Source: Lyophyllum atratum
Lineage: Eukaryota > Basidiomycota > Agaricomycetes > Agaricales > Lyophyllaceae
DNA: 64,000 bases
Direction of reading: 5' to 3'
Assembly: GCA_014905825.1 (NCBI GenBank)
Contig: JACGCN010000003.1
Location: 2,170,001-2,234,000 of the forward strand
The translations under genes and the position numbers were made by a program. Of the stretch, positions 54,785-64,000 are shown piece by piece (the stretch's first letter is position 1; each line of letters opens with the position of its first letter). The notes below the pieces were generated by a model. That model did not search any database. It saw only the letters and a program-made list of their open reading frames with translations, and was not told the origin of the DNA.

Positions 54785-55357
54785 ATGTCAGACGGACGCG
54801 CTATCAGTTTTGATATGACCGTGTCCCAAGGTTTTCAAGGGCCGGATGTGTTCGGACCTGTGGATGCCCTGCAAACCATTTCGTTCGCATTCCCCTTCCC
54901 CATGAACCTTTCGATCATTGCCGCAAATCTGGACCCAGTGTCTACCAGGTCTCTTCCAACAATCGATGAATCGACCTTACCTATGCGCAATTTCGACACG
55001 GCCCCGCTGCCAGACGTTTTCTTCATCCCTGGATCCCTGGCGGGGGAGAAACGAGAGACATTGAGGCGATGCAGCTCCTGATCGCGTTCGTGGCTCAAGT
55101 ATACCCATCGCTAAAGTACCTCGTTACTGTGTGTACTGGCGCGGGAATCTGCGGCAACAATTGCGCTAAGGAAGCAGGTGAAATGGGTTGCGTGCGCGGT
55201 GGATTGTGGACGGGAATATCTGGTCGTCCTCCGGCATCAGGCAGGGCTCGAGGTGACATATGTTTGGATCGGAGAGGTTTACAGAAACCAGGCCGCGGTT
55301 TCCCTTTCCGACATGCTGGAGTATGAGAGACATACCAGTTCGACGCGGGATCCCTAG
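54785..55357 (+). pseudogene. Decayed DJ-1/PfpI copy C
   Basis: It lies 180 bases after copy B in the same orientation. ATG at 54785 opens GFQGPDVFGPVDALQTISFA and the frame runs to about 55035, where it is lost. The homologous continuation (GGETRDIEAMQLLIAFVAQV, then YPSLKYLVTVCTGAGI) is in another frame. After 55150 part of the Cys-elbow helix (the segment equivalent to AARAGVLDDR in copy B) is missing. The conserved RWIVDGNIWSSSGIR and then GLEVTYVWIGEVYRNQAAVS appear in yet other frames, up to LEYERHTSST and a stop at 55355-55357. At least three frame changes and a deletion make it a pseudogene that arose as a tandem copy of B. Confidence 0.88.
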
Positions 55358-57549
55358 GCAGAGTCGTACGGCTTGCAGGATCCAGTGGGGTCAGAGTGAA
55401 CCAAGCCTTTGAGGTGTAAGGTTAGATAGGCGCTGTAGTGTCTTCTCGTTCATGCAATATGCTGAACCATCGCGAATTTGAGCGTGAACTTGAGAAACCC
55501 GGGTTAAGCAAAAAGGCCTCATGATGCAGGTGTGATGTGAACTTCGGTTAACGCCACGGCTAAATTGCCGCAAACAAGATGCCGTCCCTTATAAAGGGCA
55601 AACAGGCATAAATGCCTCTTGATCTGCCCCCTCTCCGATGCGCCCTTTTCGTCTACCCTCTCTCCCCAGTCTGGCGTCCAGCAAGCAGAGTCATTATTCG
55701 TCCGAAGACCTGACATCTATTGTACTCCGGTGATCCCTTTCACAACTGCCCAAGCAGTGAAGAAGCTGGAGTTGCTCTTTAGAGCGTCGTTTCCAGCTAC
55801 GTCTACGCTGTCCTAACTCCACTTCTCTTAAACTTGTGCGGCACGGACAGGAGAGATTAGACACGATGACCACCGCCACTCTCTCACTCTCACTCTACCG
55901 GACTTCATACATGCTCGGCCAATTGTTGACTATAAAGCGAGGTGGTTCGTAATCAACATACAAGGCGAGCTAGCCTGGTCTCCCTCGCCGATAACCGGGG
56001 CCTCCAACTCTCACATGTTCCCGTTAGCTTCCCACGCACGTCTTGGCGTCGCGTCACCTGCCCACACGACCACCCCGTTTCAAAACATGTCACTACGCCT
56101 TCCACCACATGTGCCCCCTTTGCGGTCGTGTCGCTCATTCATTGGACCGCTTATCCGCTAGCCTCTTCCCCCCACTGGCGTAATATGAGAGGGTGTGGTG
56201 CGATACGTCGGCGAAGCGATGGCGCTGGTCGTGGTCTTCTTTACCCCGCCGGGCCTCGTCACCGGCAACGATCAGGTTTACTCGGGGAATGACTCGGGGA
56301 AAGAGGGGTCCACGCTGTTGACTCGGGGAACGAGGATTGCGTCGGATCTCTGACTCGGGGAACCACCCTTGAAATCGTAGAGGGGACACCGCTTCCAAGA
56401 TATCGGCATCACGGGCTTTCGGATGTTCCATTCAGGACATACGATGGCCCAAGACTTTGACGAGCCCTGGACGGTCATCGGTTTATCGATCCATCGATAT
56501 CATTGCGTCAGCGAGAACTTTCACGAGCGCATGGGACTGGACGCGCCTAGCAGGAATTTCTTTGTGTGAGCAGGACTCCAGGGACCTTATCAACAAATAC
56601 TGATATTGTCATATTGGGATATGTGGATCCATGTCACAATTGATGCTCATCTCCCGTCGTCTTCTCAGATTTGCTTGCCATACATCAAAGTTTCGGCTTT
56701 CATGCTACATGTTGTGCGTATGCCGGCCTGCGAACATGTCGCAAACCGCACTTCAAGTCGTCAGTGCAAATCCCACCTTCCATTTTACGCCGGGTGTGGT
56801 CTTCCCTCCTGAAATCACATCTGTCAATTTGCCATTGGTCGCGTTCACCTTGATCGCACTCCACTTCATTGTGTACGACCTCGTGTCCCGTTCGCTGTTG
56901 GCCATCTTAATTATTGTCTATCTTCAATCCCATTACTCACCTTCACAAAAAAAGTCAGACTTCTCCTCAAGCCAATTTGGCATGTCGTTACTACAGCTGC
57001 ACGCTTAATATAACCGAATTTGACATCGACTACTGGCCTCTGCCATGGTCTTTTCTAGATTCTGATCGCTTCATGAGAATAGGAAAGGATTTATTGAGTG
57101 GCTAGTTGGTGATTGGCGCGACATTGCACCCACTGGCACTCAGGCCTCGGGAGTAAGACCTCGGACTTGTGCTTAGGTACTGACAGCGTGAGGTCGCACA
57201 GTATTGGACTTCAAAGCTTCGAGGTCATCGACGACTTTGCGTGATCGCAAGGTCATGGATGCGACGAGATCATCGAACGTGGTGTATAACGTGCACAAAC
57301 CCATGTTTTACGAGATCCCCTGGAGATTTTGTAGATAGAATAATGATAAGTACTACGTACGGGTGGGGAAGGGTAACATCCGAAAAGCAAATGAGCCCAA
57401 GGAAAGTCAAATGAGACAGTTCTTTGAAGAAAGGATCCAACGTGATAGAAGATGCGGCTAGCTCAACCAGAACCTGAAAACTGAGAATATAACTAATTTG
57501 GTACTCTGATTTAGAAACGTACGAGCGAATTGTCTGAATGGTTTTAGAA
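55358..57549. other. Intergenic, 2.2 kb, with a 10-mer repeat cluster
   Basis: No recognisable gene. A frame at 56631-57008 has a hydrophobic stretch (LPLVAFTLIALHFIVYDLV) but no family match or splice support. Four copies of ACTCGGGGAA lie at 56280-56362 and are listed separately. Confidence 0.4.
56280..56362. repeat. Four direct copies of ACTCGGGGAA
   Basis: Copies are at 56280-56289, 56292-56301, 56321-56330 and 56353-56362, three of them preceded by TG. Spacings are 12, 29 and 32 bases, and the sequence between copies is unrelated, so this is a cluster of a discrete motif rather than a simple tandem array. It may be a transcription-factor binding cluster or a remnant of a repeat. Confidence 0.7.
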
Positions 57550-59166
57550 TCATTCGAGCTCTTCCTCTTCGTCAACCGAATCCAGCGCTGTGCTGATCGC
57601 AGAAGTACTAGCCGTTTGTTTCTCTGGTTTAGTGGCTTCGCTGGGATTCCGGCAGGTGGCAGGTGGCAGGTAGGATCCAGTCAACATGTCCGTGATGTGA
57701 CGCATTTCGCGTCTCTTCGCACCTTCAGTAGGACATATCTCAGCCATATCAAAGTCAATGAATGCGACTTGATCGTCCTCGGACAGCATAAGTTCTCCGG
57801 CCGGATGTCTCGATGGCGAACACCAGCTTTGTGGATTTTACCCAGGACACTAAGGTAGGATGGATAGGTCCGACTCATGAGCCTACACACCTCGTTGACT
57901 CAGAAATGGTGACACCATAACGTCGTGTATCGGACAGTAACGTCACGGGCTCCGTGCCGACATGGCTCATAACAAGAGCCATCGTATCAGTTTCCACGTC
58001 GAACAGCCCGTATACGAGAGGAATGCCTTTGACGATTCCATGTATAGCAAGATGCTCGTAGATAGAAATTTCGTGCCTTGGACCTTTCGTCTGTTCGAGT
58101 CCAAAGGACAGCTTCACGACATCTTCATTGAGGTGACGAGTTCTGCCGTCAGAGTCTACGCATTTCAGATGGGCCTTGTGCGCTACATCGATGGCAACCC
58201 CCGCGATCCGAGAGGTGAGGATGAGTTGTGATATATTCATCAGGGCGGTATATGTCCTCGCGGACGCAGCGAAACCGCAGGAATGATGCTGGAGCCGGTG
58301 AATTATGGATCCCATATCGGAGTTCAAGTAAAGCTAAGGAGCGCCTTCCTACCTCTTGCTTTACAATCTGCAAAGTAATCGGTATTGCGAATTGTAGAAT
58401 AGAAAGTGGCCTACCTCCTGATTCCGATGACGCTTTCCCGCCTCATCGCTTCCTGTAGAACCGCCGTCCTAGTTTTGTACCGCTTCCTGGACGGTAAGGA
58501 CACGGTAGTCTGCGATTTTTTGCGATTTCCCGATTGATGTGTCTCCTCCTTCTGGCGCTGTTTCTCCATACGGTCGATGGCGTCTTGTACAACGGATAGA
58601 AGAAGTCCGATGTGTATTTTCCCATAGACAGGGTGTCCAAAGCATGCACTTGGAGGGCGTAACTGCCGGTAAAGGAGTAGAATTCCTTCAAGTTGCCCAC
58701 AGGATAATAAACGTACCAAAGTAAAGCCGTGAACCAGCCAGGCCCACGGAAGTGGAAGAGGAGCGTGGAGGCCACCACACTGGAGTAAAATCCAGTGGTC
58801 TCTTGATATATCCTAGCGAGAGATCTCGAATCCATTATCGGTTCATCAGGATAACAACTTGCGCGGTATCTCTTTGACGGGAAATGATCAAATGGGCGTT
58901 CAGCTGGTAGCGATATCGTTCCGGTCCCAGAACGACTGTGCGGTGTGGTTGACAGTTTCGGAGACATAGGTCTCCAGTGGGATGACGACGGATTTTTTAA
59001 ACATGAGTTTGACGTCTAAATGCTTGTCGTAAAACGTTAGGGATGGTTTCAGGGGTGGGCATCGGCGTGTACGCTTGGAATCGAGGACTAGAAATGGGGG
59101 ATTGTACTGCATCAGTAGGGCTAACTCGCGGTTGACGTCGACATCTGGAACCGCAGCACGTTGCAT
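57550..59166 (-). CDS. Fungal-type kinase-like protein (DFD in place of DFG)
   Basis: A multi-exon gene from ATG 59166 (MQRAAVPDVDVNRELALLMQ) to the stop at 57550. The N-terminal region, PPLKPSLTFYDKHLDVKL and FKKSVVIPLETYVSETV, is typical of Agaricomycete kinase-like proteins of unknown role. The middle exons are poorly resolved. The C-terminal kinase part shows the ATP lysine in VVKLSFGLE, PRHEISIYEHLAIHGIVKGI, the catalytic loop VRHRDIRPENLMLSEDD with a canonical Asp, and FIDFDMAE where DFG would be. The fourth residue pattern (Asp-Phe-Asp) is seen in this family and in some pseudokinases. The protein ends with an acidic Glu tail. Target and activity are unknown. Exon limits between 58327 and 58980 are not settled. 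Confidence 0.7.
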
Positions 59167-59637
59167 CGTCAATGATATGCTCCAGGTCCAGTAAATTTGT
59201 AGGTGGGGATGAATGGACGGCTAACTGACGGTCGGGAGGTTTAACTGAATGAACTTGACCCGTGACTCAGACAAGGCAGGCGCAGGCAGGCGCCCGTCGT
59301 CAATATTGTTTCCATTTACCGTTCCGTTGCCGACGTTAATGCAGGTACGACAATTAAAGCTGGATCCGTGCGAGTAGCGATATGAACACAATTAATTCCC
59401 CAAACATCGGCGTCGGAGAAGGGGCTGGTAGAAGCTAGAAGTCATGCTGAGCATCCTCAAATTTACCCAAAAACGACCATCAACGCTTATGTAATGCACC
59501 CTTCCAACGTTGTCGGCGGTCACGGACGCCGCTCTTCACAGTTTTCTGCTGTCATGCCTAGTGTCAACGTTGCTGCCAGATGACTATCCTGAGCCAGCAA
59601 ATTACACCTATCGCTGCTTTTCCCTCTTACCTCAACA
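59167..59637. other. Divergent intergenic region between the kinase-like and F-box genes
   Basis: 471 bases containing both promoters. No conserved frame or distinct motif is seen. Confidence 0.35.
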
Positions 59638-61245
59638 ATGCTTGACCTTCCGCACGAGATATGGCTGCACATCGCACAGTTCATCCCCGCATCGTGTCTG
59701 GAAGGGCTTATTAGCGTCAACAGCACCTTCTACGACATCGCCATGGACTGTCGGTATCGTCAAATGAGTTTCACCTTTCTGGATAATAAGATGCTGAGGA
59801 ACATCGTTCGTCTCAAGTGAGTCCATTCTAAATATAGCTGTGGGAGACGTGTGCTGATAACTCTTGGTTGAAGAGATCCAGTGGTGGCGAGAAGAGTACG
59901 GGTACTGCATGTCTATCCAGTTTTCCTGAAGCAAATCCGCGATCGTAAACGAGACTTGCCCCTCGTACAACGGTCGTTACGCCTGAGGCTCACAGCATTC
60001 GCGAACCAAATTTTGGAACCACACATGTCCCTCGGTCGCGACAAATTACGCGTGGTGCAAAAGCTCAGGACAGCGGAAGACGTTATACATGCGATGCTCG
60101 ATGTATTTGCGGGCCTCCCAAACGTCACCGACTACCATATCATGTGGTGTGGTCTCCAAGCCGTCCCTGAATCTCCCGTCCCGCTCCTCGCTGCCCTCTT
60201 CCAGCCCAATCTCCGCAAACTCGCACTCGACATTTCCCTCGAGAACATTGCGAAGTTACTTGCGCCCACCTGCATTCCGTGCAATCTCGAGGAGCTCGAC
60301 CTGGTTATCCGCATTGATCACTTCGCTATCGCGTCAAATCATGTTCAGATCATGATCGACCACTTAGCGCCCGCGGTGACTCGTTTCAAGTCATCGCTCC
60401 GCAAACTTACCATCCAGGCCTGGGAGCCTCTGGACTTCTCCCCTCTATTCCATACCCTTGAACGCCTACCACGGCTCGAACATCTCACGCTCGGAATCCC
60501 AATCGAGGCACCCCACCTTGGTAAACCCTATGGCCTTACCAAATTCCTTAATCGCCAAAGCTCGACACTTCGCTCCCTCTCCTTCCGTGCGACGCAGTAC
60601 AGCGGTCCCGGGATGACCCCTGACCTCGTATTAATAGACACTTGGGTAATCTCCGCGCTCAAGGGCGTACATCTCCCGCGTCTGCGCAGCCTCGACCTCA
60701 GCTCCAACCGCTTCCCATTCACCTCCTCCCTCGCATGTCTCCTCCAGTTCTCCTCCACCATTACCTCGCTAGCGTTCACCGGGCGCTACCACACCCTGAC
60801 CGACGTCGCTGCCATCCTCGATGCGTTCCGAGATAGGCCGCGTGATGAGCGGCTTCAGACGCTGCGTTTGGGGTCGGTCGCGCTGACGCCGGATCTCCTC
60901 GACCTTCTTGCGGAGGAACTGCCAAGCCTCCACCGACTTGAGCTCTTGGTCCGGGAAGTCGCGGCGCATTCGGACGAGACTCTTCTGTTTCGCAACGCGG
61001 CGCGTGGGAAACGAGAGGGTGGAATCGTTAGTCTTTCACGTTCACTTAAATCAACTCCATTGCTTACTTCGATCTCTTACGCACAGGATTGCTTCTTCCG
61101 CAAGATGAAGAAACGAAGATATCCGCAGTGGCACCTGCACCAGCTGAAGATCGTCCTCACCTCCTTCCCGTATCGCTTCCCTTACGGCCCACGCTTGGAG
61201 CAGCTGCTCGGGGTATGTGTGCCTAGTATCTGTGGGTTTTCATGA
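59638..61245 (+). CDS. F-box / leucine-rich-repeat-like protein
   Basis: Two exons (59638-59816 and 59874-61245) give 516 residues. The start MLDLPHEIWLHIAQFIPASC is an F-box: Leu-Pro-x-Glu-Ile followed by helix residues and LISVNSTFYDIAMDCRYRQM. The rest consists of irregular leucine-rich repeats, such as NLRKLALDISLENIAKLL, LRSLSFRATQYSG and LPRLRSLDLSSNRFPF. F-box proteins recruit substrates to SCF ubiquitin ligases through Skp1. Large lineage-specific F-box families are common in Agaricomycetes. No damage is seen. Confidence 0.88.
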
Positions 61246-61957
61246 ACAGAAGAGGGTGGAAAGCGACTTGGACACGGATACAGGAGTGGCAGTTTGGGGT
61301 CCCTCCACCTCACCGCTCCCCCCGCCCCCACCCTCATGGTCGGATTGCGCGCGGGGCTAGGGGTCATGAAGCAGGCAACCGTTTCTGAAGCAAAGGCTGC
61401 CCACACTGCTATCACAATGACCACCATCACCATTGCGGTGGAATATAGACAGCTGGCAATGACAGAGCGCCCTCCGCCATGTATTATTATGTTGACCCAT
61501 GGCGACGTGTCCTCATACTTACTTGTAAGTAAACCTGATAATACTTACCTTTTACACATAGTGAAGTGCTATTCTTCTTGATAATGTTGGGTGTGGAAGC
61601 CCTGTTGTGATGGGGCCCACAGGTAGTACTGTATCATTACAAAATAATTTTTTTCATACAGGACGTTCCGGAAATGGGAAGATCGTGTCTTGTGTTCCAA
61701 CTTACCATCTTCCTTTCCGTGTTTGTCTAGTTTTTACCTTCACTCGACTCCAATGTGGATATACAGGTCGAGCACTCACTCAGAGCTTGGAAATCTGGCA
61801 TCTTCGTCTATGTAACGTCGTCAAATTCATATGCTTTTCTGATTTTGGGGTTATGGGAACATCGTATACTCTGAATGTACAGAGCTATTGCAGACAACGT
61901 AGGAGAAAGAAAGTAAAGGACATCATCCACCGGAAATTCATTAACGTCGTGGAAGCC
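61246..61957. other. Intergenic between convergent genes
   Basis: It holds the 3' ends of the F-box and the next minus-strand gene. A 211-codon plus frame from 61607 runs into and antisense to the last exons of the minus gene and is judged spurious. Confidence 0.4.
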
Positions 61958-63544
61958 TCATCGCCAAACGCAACCAAACTTCTCGTCGTAGTATGTGCCG
62001 TTCTTGGTGAAAAGCTTAGCCTCTATGCTGTGTTTGCTGGCGCGCAGGATATCAGCCATGCACAGGACGAGTGGGCCAGAGCCAGAGTATCCATCGCGAG
62101 TGTGCTTCCAGAACGCAGCGCCGGTGGCTTCAATGCTATTATCAGGCAAGGATGTCAACATCGGTTAGTATTCGCGACGCGGATGAGATATTGGAATATT
62201 GGTACGTGGGTTGCGTGGACGGCTGGGGACCTGGAGACTTGATGGTCGAGATGAGGGATTTCATGACGAGTTCGCTGGGTTTCCTGCTATATTGGGATGT
62301 TATGGTCTTGACTTCGAGCCTTGATGCGGAGAGCGGAGGAGTTGCACTCGCAGACGGTCGAGTTGAGATTTCGGATGGCGGCTTCAGAACTTTGATGATG
62401 AATCCGCGAGGGTTCCCGAAAGAATGTCGGGGCCGGGTGATGTTATTGCTGACGACAGACTTCGACTGCGTGATATGAGGAGCATTTGTAGACCTTGTGG
62501 AAGTTGCTTCAGAAGAGTATTTGGGTTGGGAGGCAAGAGCATCAGGAGATCCATGCTGAGACGTTCCCGGTGATGGACTTCTGGCTTGTCGATTAGTGGA
62601 AGCAGTCTTGATGGCTCGACGAGTAGCATTCAAACGAGGAGGCGAAGCGTAGTCAGATTGGAGGGCAGTACCATTTATGGACTCAGGCTGGTCATAGGCG
62701 GTTTCTAGTTCGGTAGCCTCAGCCCTTATTCGTTTGATGCCTTTCTGCGCTGGAGAGGCAGATTCGGAAGCCGAAAGAGAGTTATTACCTGCCTGTATGC
62801 GAGGTTTCTTGGCCAATCGGGGATCTATCTCGGGATATGAATCGTCTGCCTTGACTTCTTGGAATGATCTCTTGAGGGAATTGGCTTGAGCATCGGCTGG
62901 CTCCATAAAGATGGCGGTTCTGGGGCCCAAGGAGGTATGGCCAGAGGCGGCGGGCTCTGAGTTGGCTTCTGGTAAGCTTATCAACGATAGGTCGAAATGA
63001 TCTTCGAAAGGGAGAAATTAGCGTATTGATCAGAATTTCCTAGGTGACTTACCGTCGAGTGTATATGGCGCCACGGGCATGAGGAACTGCTCCGAGATGC
63101 ATGATGAGATCCAGTCTGCATGCCTAACCTATCGAATGATGGTCCCATCTGTCAGACTTTGCTCAGTCGTAGTTAAGACCATGCCAACCACTAGGGACCG
63201 AGATAATAGTCTACGGGATGTTAAAATGGCATGAGATCTTCAGGAAGACGGAGAGTGCTCACTCAGATAGCCAGGGATCATCGAGTCCGCTGCAGAAAAA
63301 GAAGTTTGCTTGATAGAAATCTGCTACACAGTGTGTCAGCGTGCCTCCGTTCTTAACTTCTCATCGATAGTGATGGTCAGTGCACGTCATGATCTGCCAT
63401 TAGACTGTACACCAACGTACCCCATGCTTTTCTGAGCGAGGATGCGACCGACGGGCTGAAGCAAGCTGCACCCGAGGGCCGAGGGTGAGAGCTCTTTTCT
63501 ATCAATAATATAGAGTAATAATCACCCATTCCAGAGAATAACAT
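61958..63544 (-). CDS. Unrecognised protein, possibly BRCT-like N-terminus
   Basis: Exons 1 (63544-63421, MLFSGMGDYYSILLIEK onward) and 2 (63323-63263, DFYQANFFFCSGLDDPWLS) join in phase. Next is a region that I could not resolve (63135-63260), where the reading frame that fits best has a TAG just before HADWISSCISEQFLMPVAPY. Then TLDDHFDLSLISLPEANSEP starts a long Ser/Pro/Lys-rich middle exon, and an intron with a good branch point (CTAAC) links to TIEATGAAFWKHTRDGYSGS and the stop at 61958. The WISSCI-type motif and LFSGM start are reminiscent of BRCT repeats, but this is weak. The nuclear-type basic/Ser-rich middle would suit a DNA-associated protein. It shares a 175-bp divergent promoter with the MPDU1 homologue. 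Confidence 0.5.
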
Positions 63545-63719
63545 CTTATACTGGGATCCGTTAGAAATCTTCGTTATGATCTTGGAAGTGGTCGTTGAAG
63601 AAGTGGTGACTCCGTGCCAGTGTGTGGCGGTGCGCATTGTTTGCTGGCACCAGATGCACCAAAGTGACCCCAAATTTAGCAGGCACAGTCCGAGTCGTTG
63701 CATAACCCTCACGCCGACC
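63545..63719. promoter_or_regulatory. Short divergent promoter, unrecognised gene / MPDU1
   Basis: Only 175 bases separate the two divergent ATGs (63544 minus, 63720 plus), so both promoters must overlap here. No TATA box is evident, as is common for housekeeping genes. Confidence 0.5.
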
Positions 63720-63971
63720 ATGACCTCCATAACTCGCAACCTCCCCTGGTTTATCCGTGACCTCGGGGTCTCTATTGTAGGACAGGTAAGTCCAGAATAT
63801 TGACATTGACAAGAATTCAGCTGAATCCACCTTTCTAGGAATGCTACACGTCACTGGTGGAAAACCTTGACATCGGCGATGTGCAATGTATCAAGTACTC
63901 CCTTTCTAAAGGCCTTGGTATTGGGATCGTTGTTGGAGGTTCTATTATGAAAGTACCACAGATTTTACTAA
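63720..63971 (+). CDS. MPDU1: MPDU1 / PQ-loop homologue (3' partial)
   Basis: Exon 1 (63720-63785, MTSITRNLPWFIRDLGVSIV) and exon 2 (63839-63971) are in phase, and the gene continues beyond the window. Exon 2 shows ECYTSLVENLDIGDVQCIKY, then SLSKGLGIGIVVGGSIMKVP, ending QILL before a GTAAGT donor. This is the first PQ-loop of MPDU1 (mannose-P-dolichol utilisation defect 1), an ER membrane protein needed for use of dolichol-phosphate mannose and glucose in glycosylation. The pattern Cys-x(n)-SKGLG...GG..KVPQ is diagnostic. The length and remaining helices cannot be judged from this window. Confidence 0.88.
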
Positions 63972-64000
63972 GTAAGTTTATTGTCAGATCCGACCAATTT

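Noticed and set aside
56631..57008. 125-codon frame with a hydrophobic stretch
   Set aside because: A single hydrophobic segment in a short unspliced frame is not enough evidence for a gene.
61607..62242. 211-codon open frame on the plus strand
   Set aside because: It has no recognisable motif and its right half is antisense to the well-supported last exon of the minus-strand gene, whose intron and branch point fit.
1..64000. CRISPR array, bacterial operon or prophage
   Set aside because: No regularly spaced repeats, Shine-Dalgarno spacing or phage genes were found. The spliced genes are eukaryotic.

Overview
This window reads as the nuclear genome of a filamentous basidiomycete, most likely an Agaricomycete. 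Nearly every recognisable gene is cut by several introns of about 50-70 nt with GT..AG ends, coding sequence alternates between strands, and the families present (DUF6533 membrane proteins, fungal kinase-like proteins, ferric reductases, Crypton elements, mid-protein-membrane-segment cell-surface proteins) are typical of that group. No prokaryotic operon, CRISPR array, rRNA or convincing tRNA was seen. Exon joins quoted below were made by hand from splice signals, reading phase and remembered family patterns. No alignment was run.

Region 1 (1-7 kb) is accessory: the end of a low-complexity open frame, strong hairpins, an unrecognised five-exon gene, and an apparently intact Crypton-type tyrosine recombinase (3055-6077). 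Region 2 (7-18.6 kb) has two paralogous single-pass membrane proteins (7263-9325 and 14187-15901) around a DUF6533 multipass protein, then an SRPK-like kinase whose stop codon is followed almost at once by a 5'-truncated class 3 lipase. Region 3 (18.6-30 kb) holds a 407-bp foldback MITE with CACTG termini, a large HSF-type transcription factor, about 5 kb with no recognisable gene, and a hotdog thioesterase.

Region 4 (30-41.6 kb) is a housekeeping block: a secreted Ser/Thr-rich protein, pyridoxal kinase, Arp2, an MFS transporter with a one-base frameshift, a TDP2-like phosphodiesterase, mitochondrial ATP synthase subunit 4 and a small coiled-coil protein. Region 5 (42-55.4 kb) is the most interesting neighbourhood: a DJ-1/PfpI enzyme, a ferric reductase, a cysteine-synthase-like PLP enzyme fused to a rhodanese domain, a DHA2-type MFS exporter, a GNAT acetyltransferase, a second DJ-1/PfpI enzyme and a decayed third copy. 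PLP enzyme and exporter are divergent over a shared intergenic region. The composition suggests, without proving, a small metabolite or metal-handling cluster.

Region 6 (55.4-64 kb) has a 2-kb gap with four copies of a 10-mer, a fungal kinase-like protein with a DFD in place of DFG, an F-box protein, an unrecognised protein, and at the right edge the first exons of an MPDU1 homologue that shares a short divergent promoter with its neighbour.
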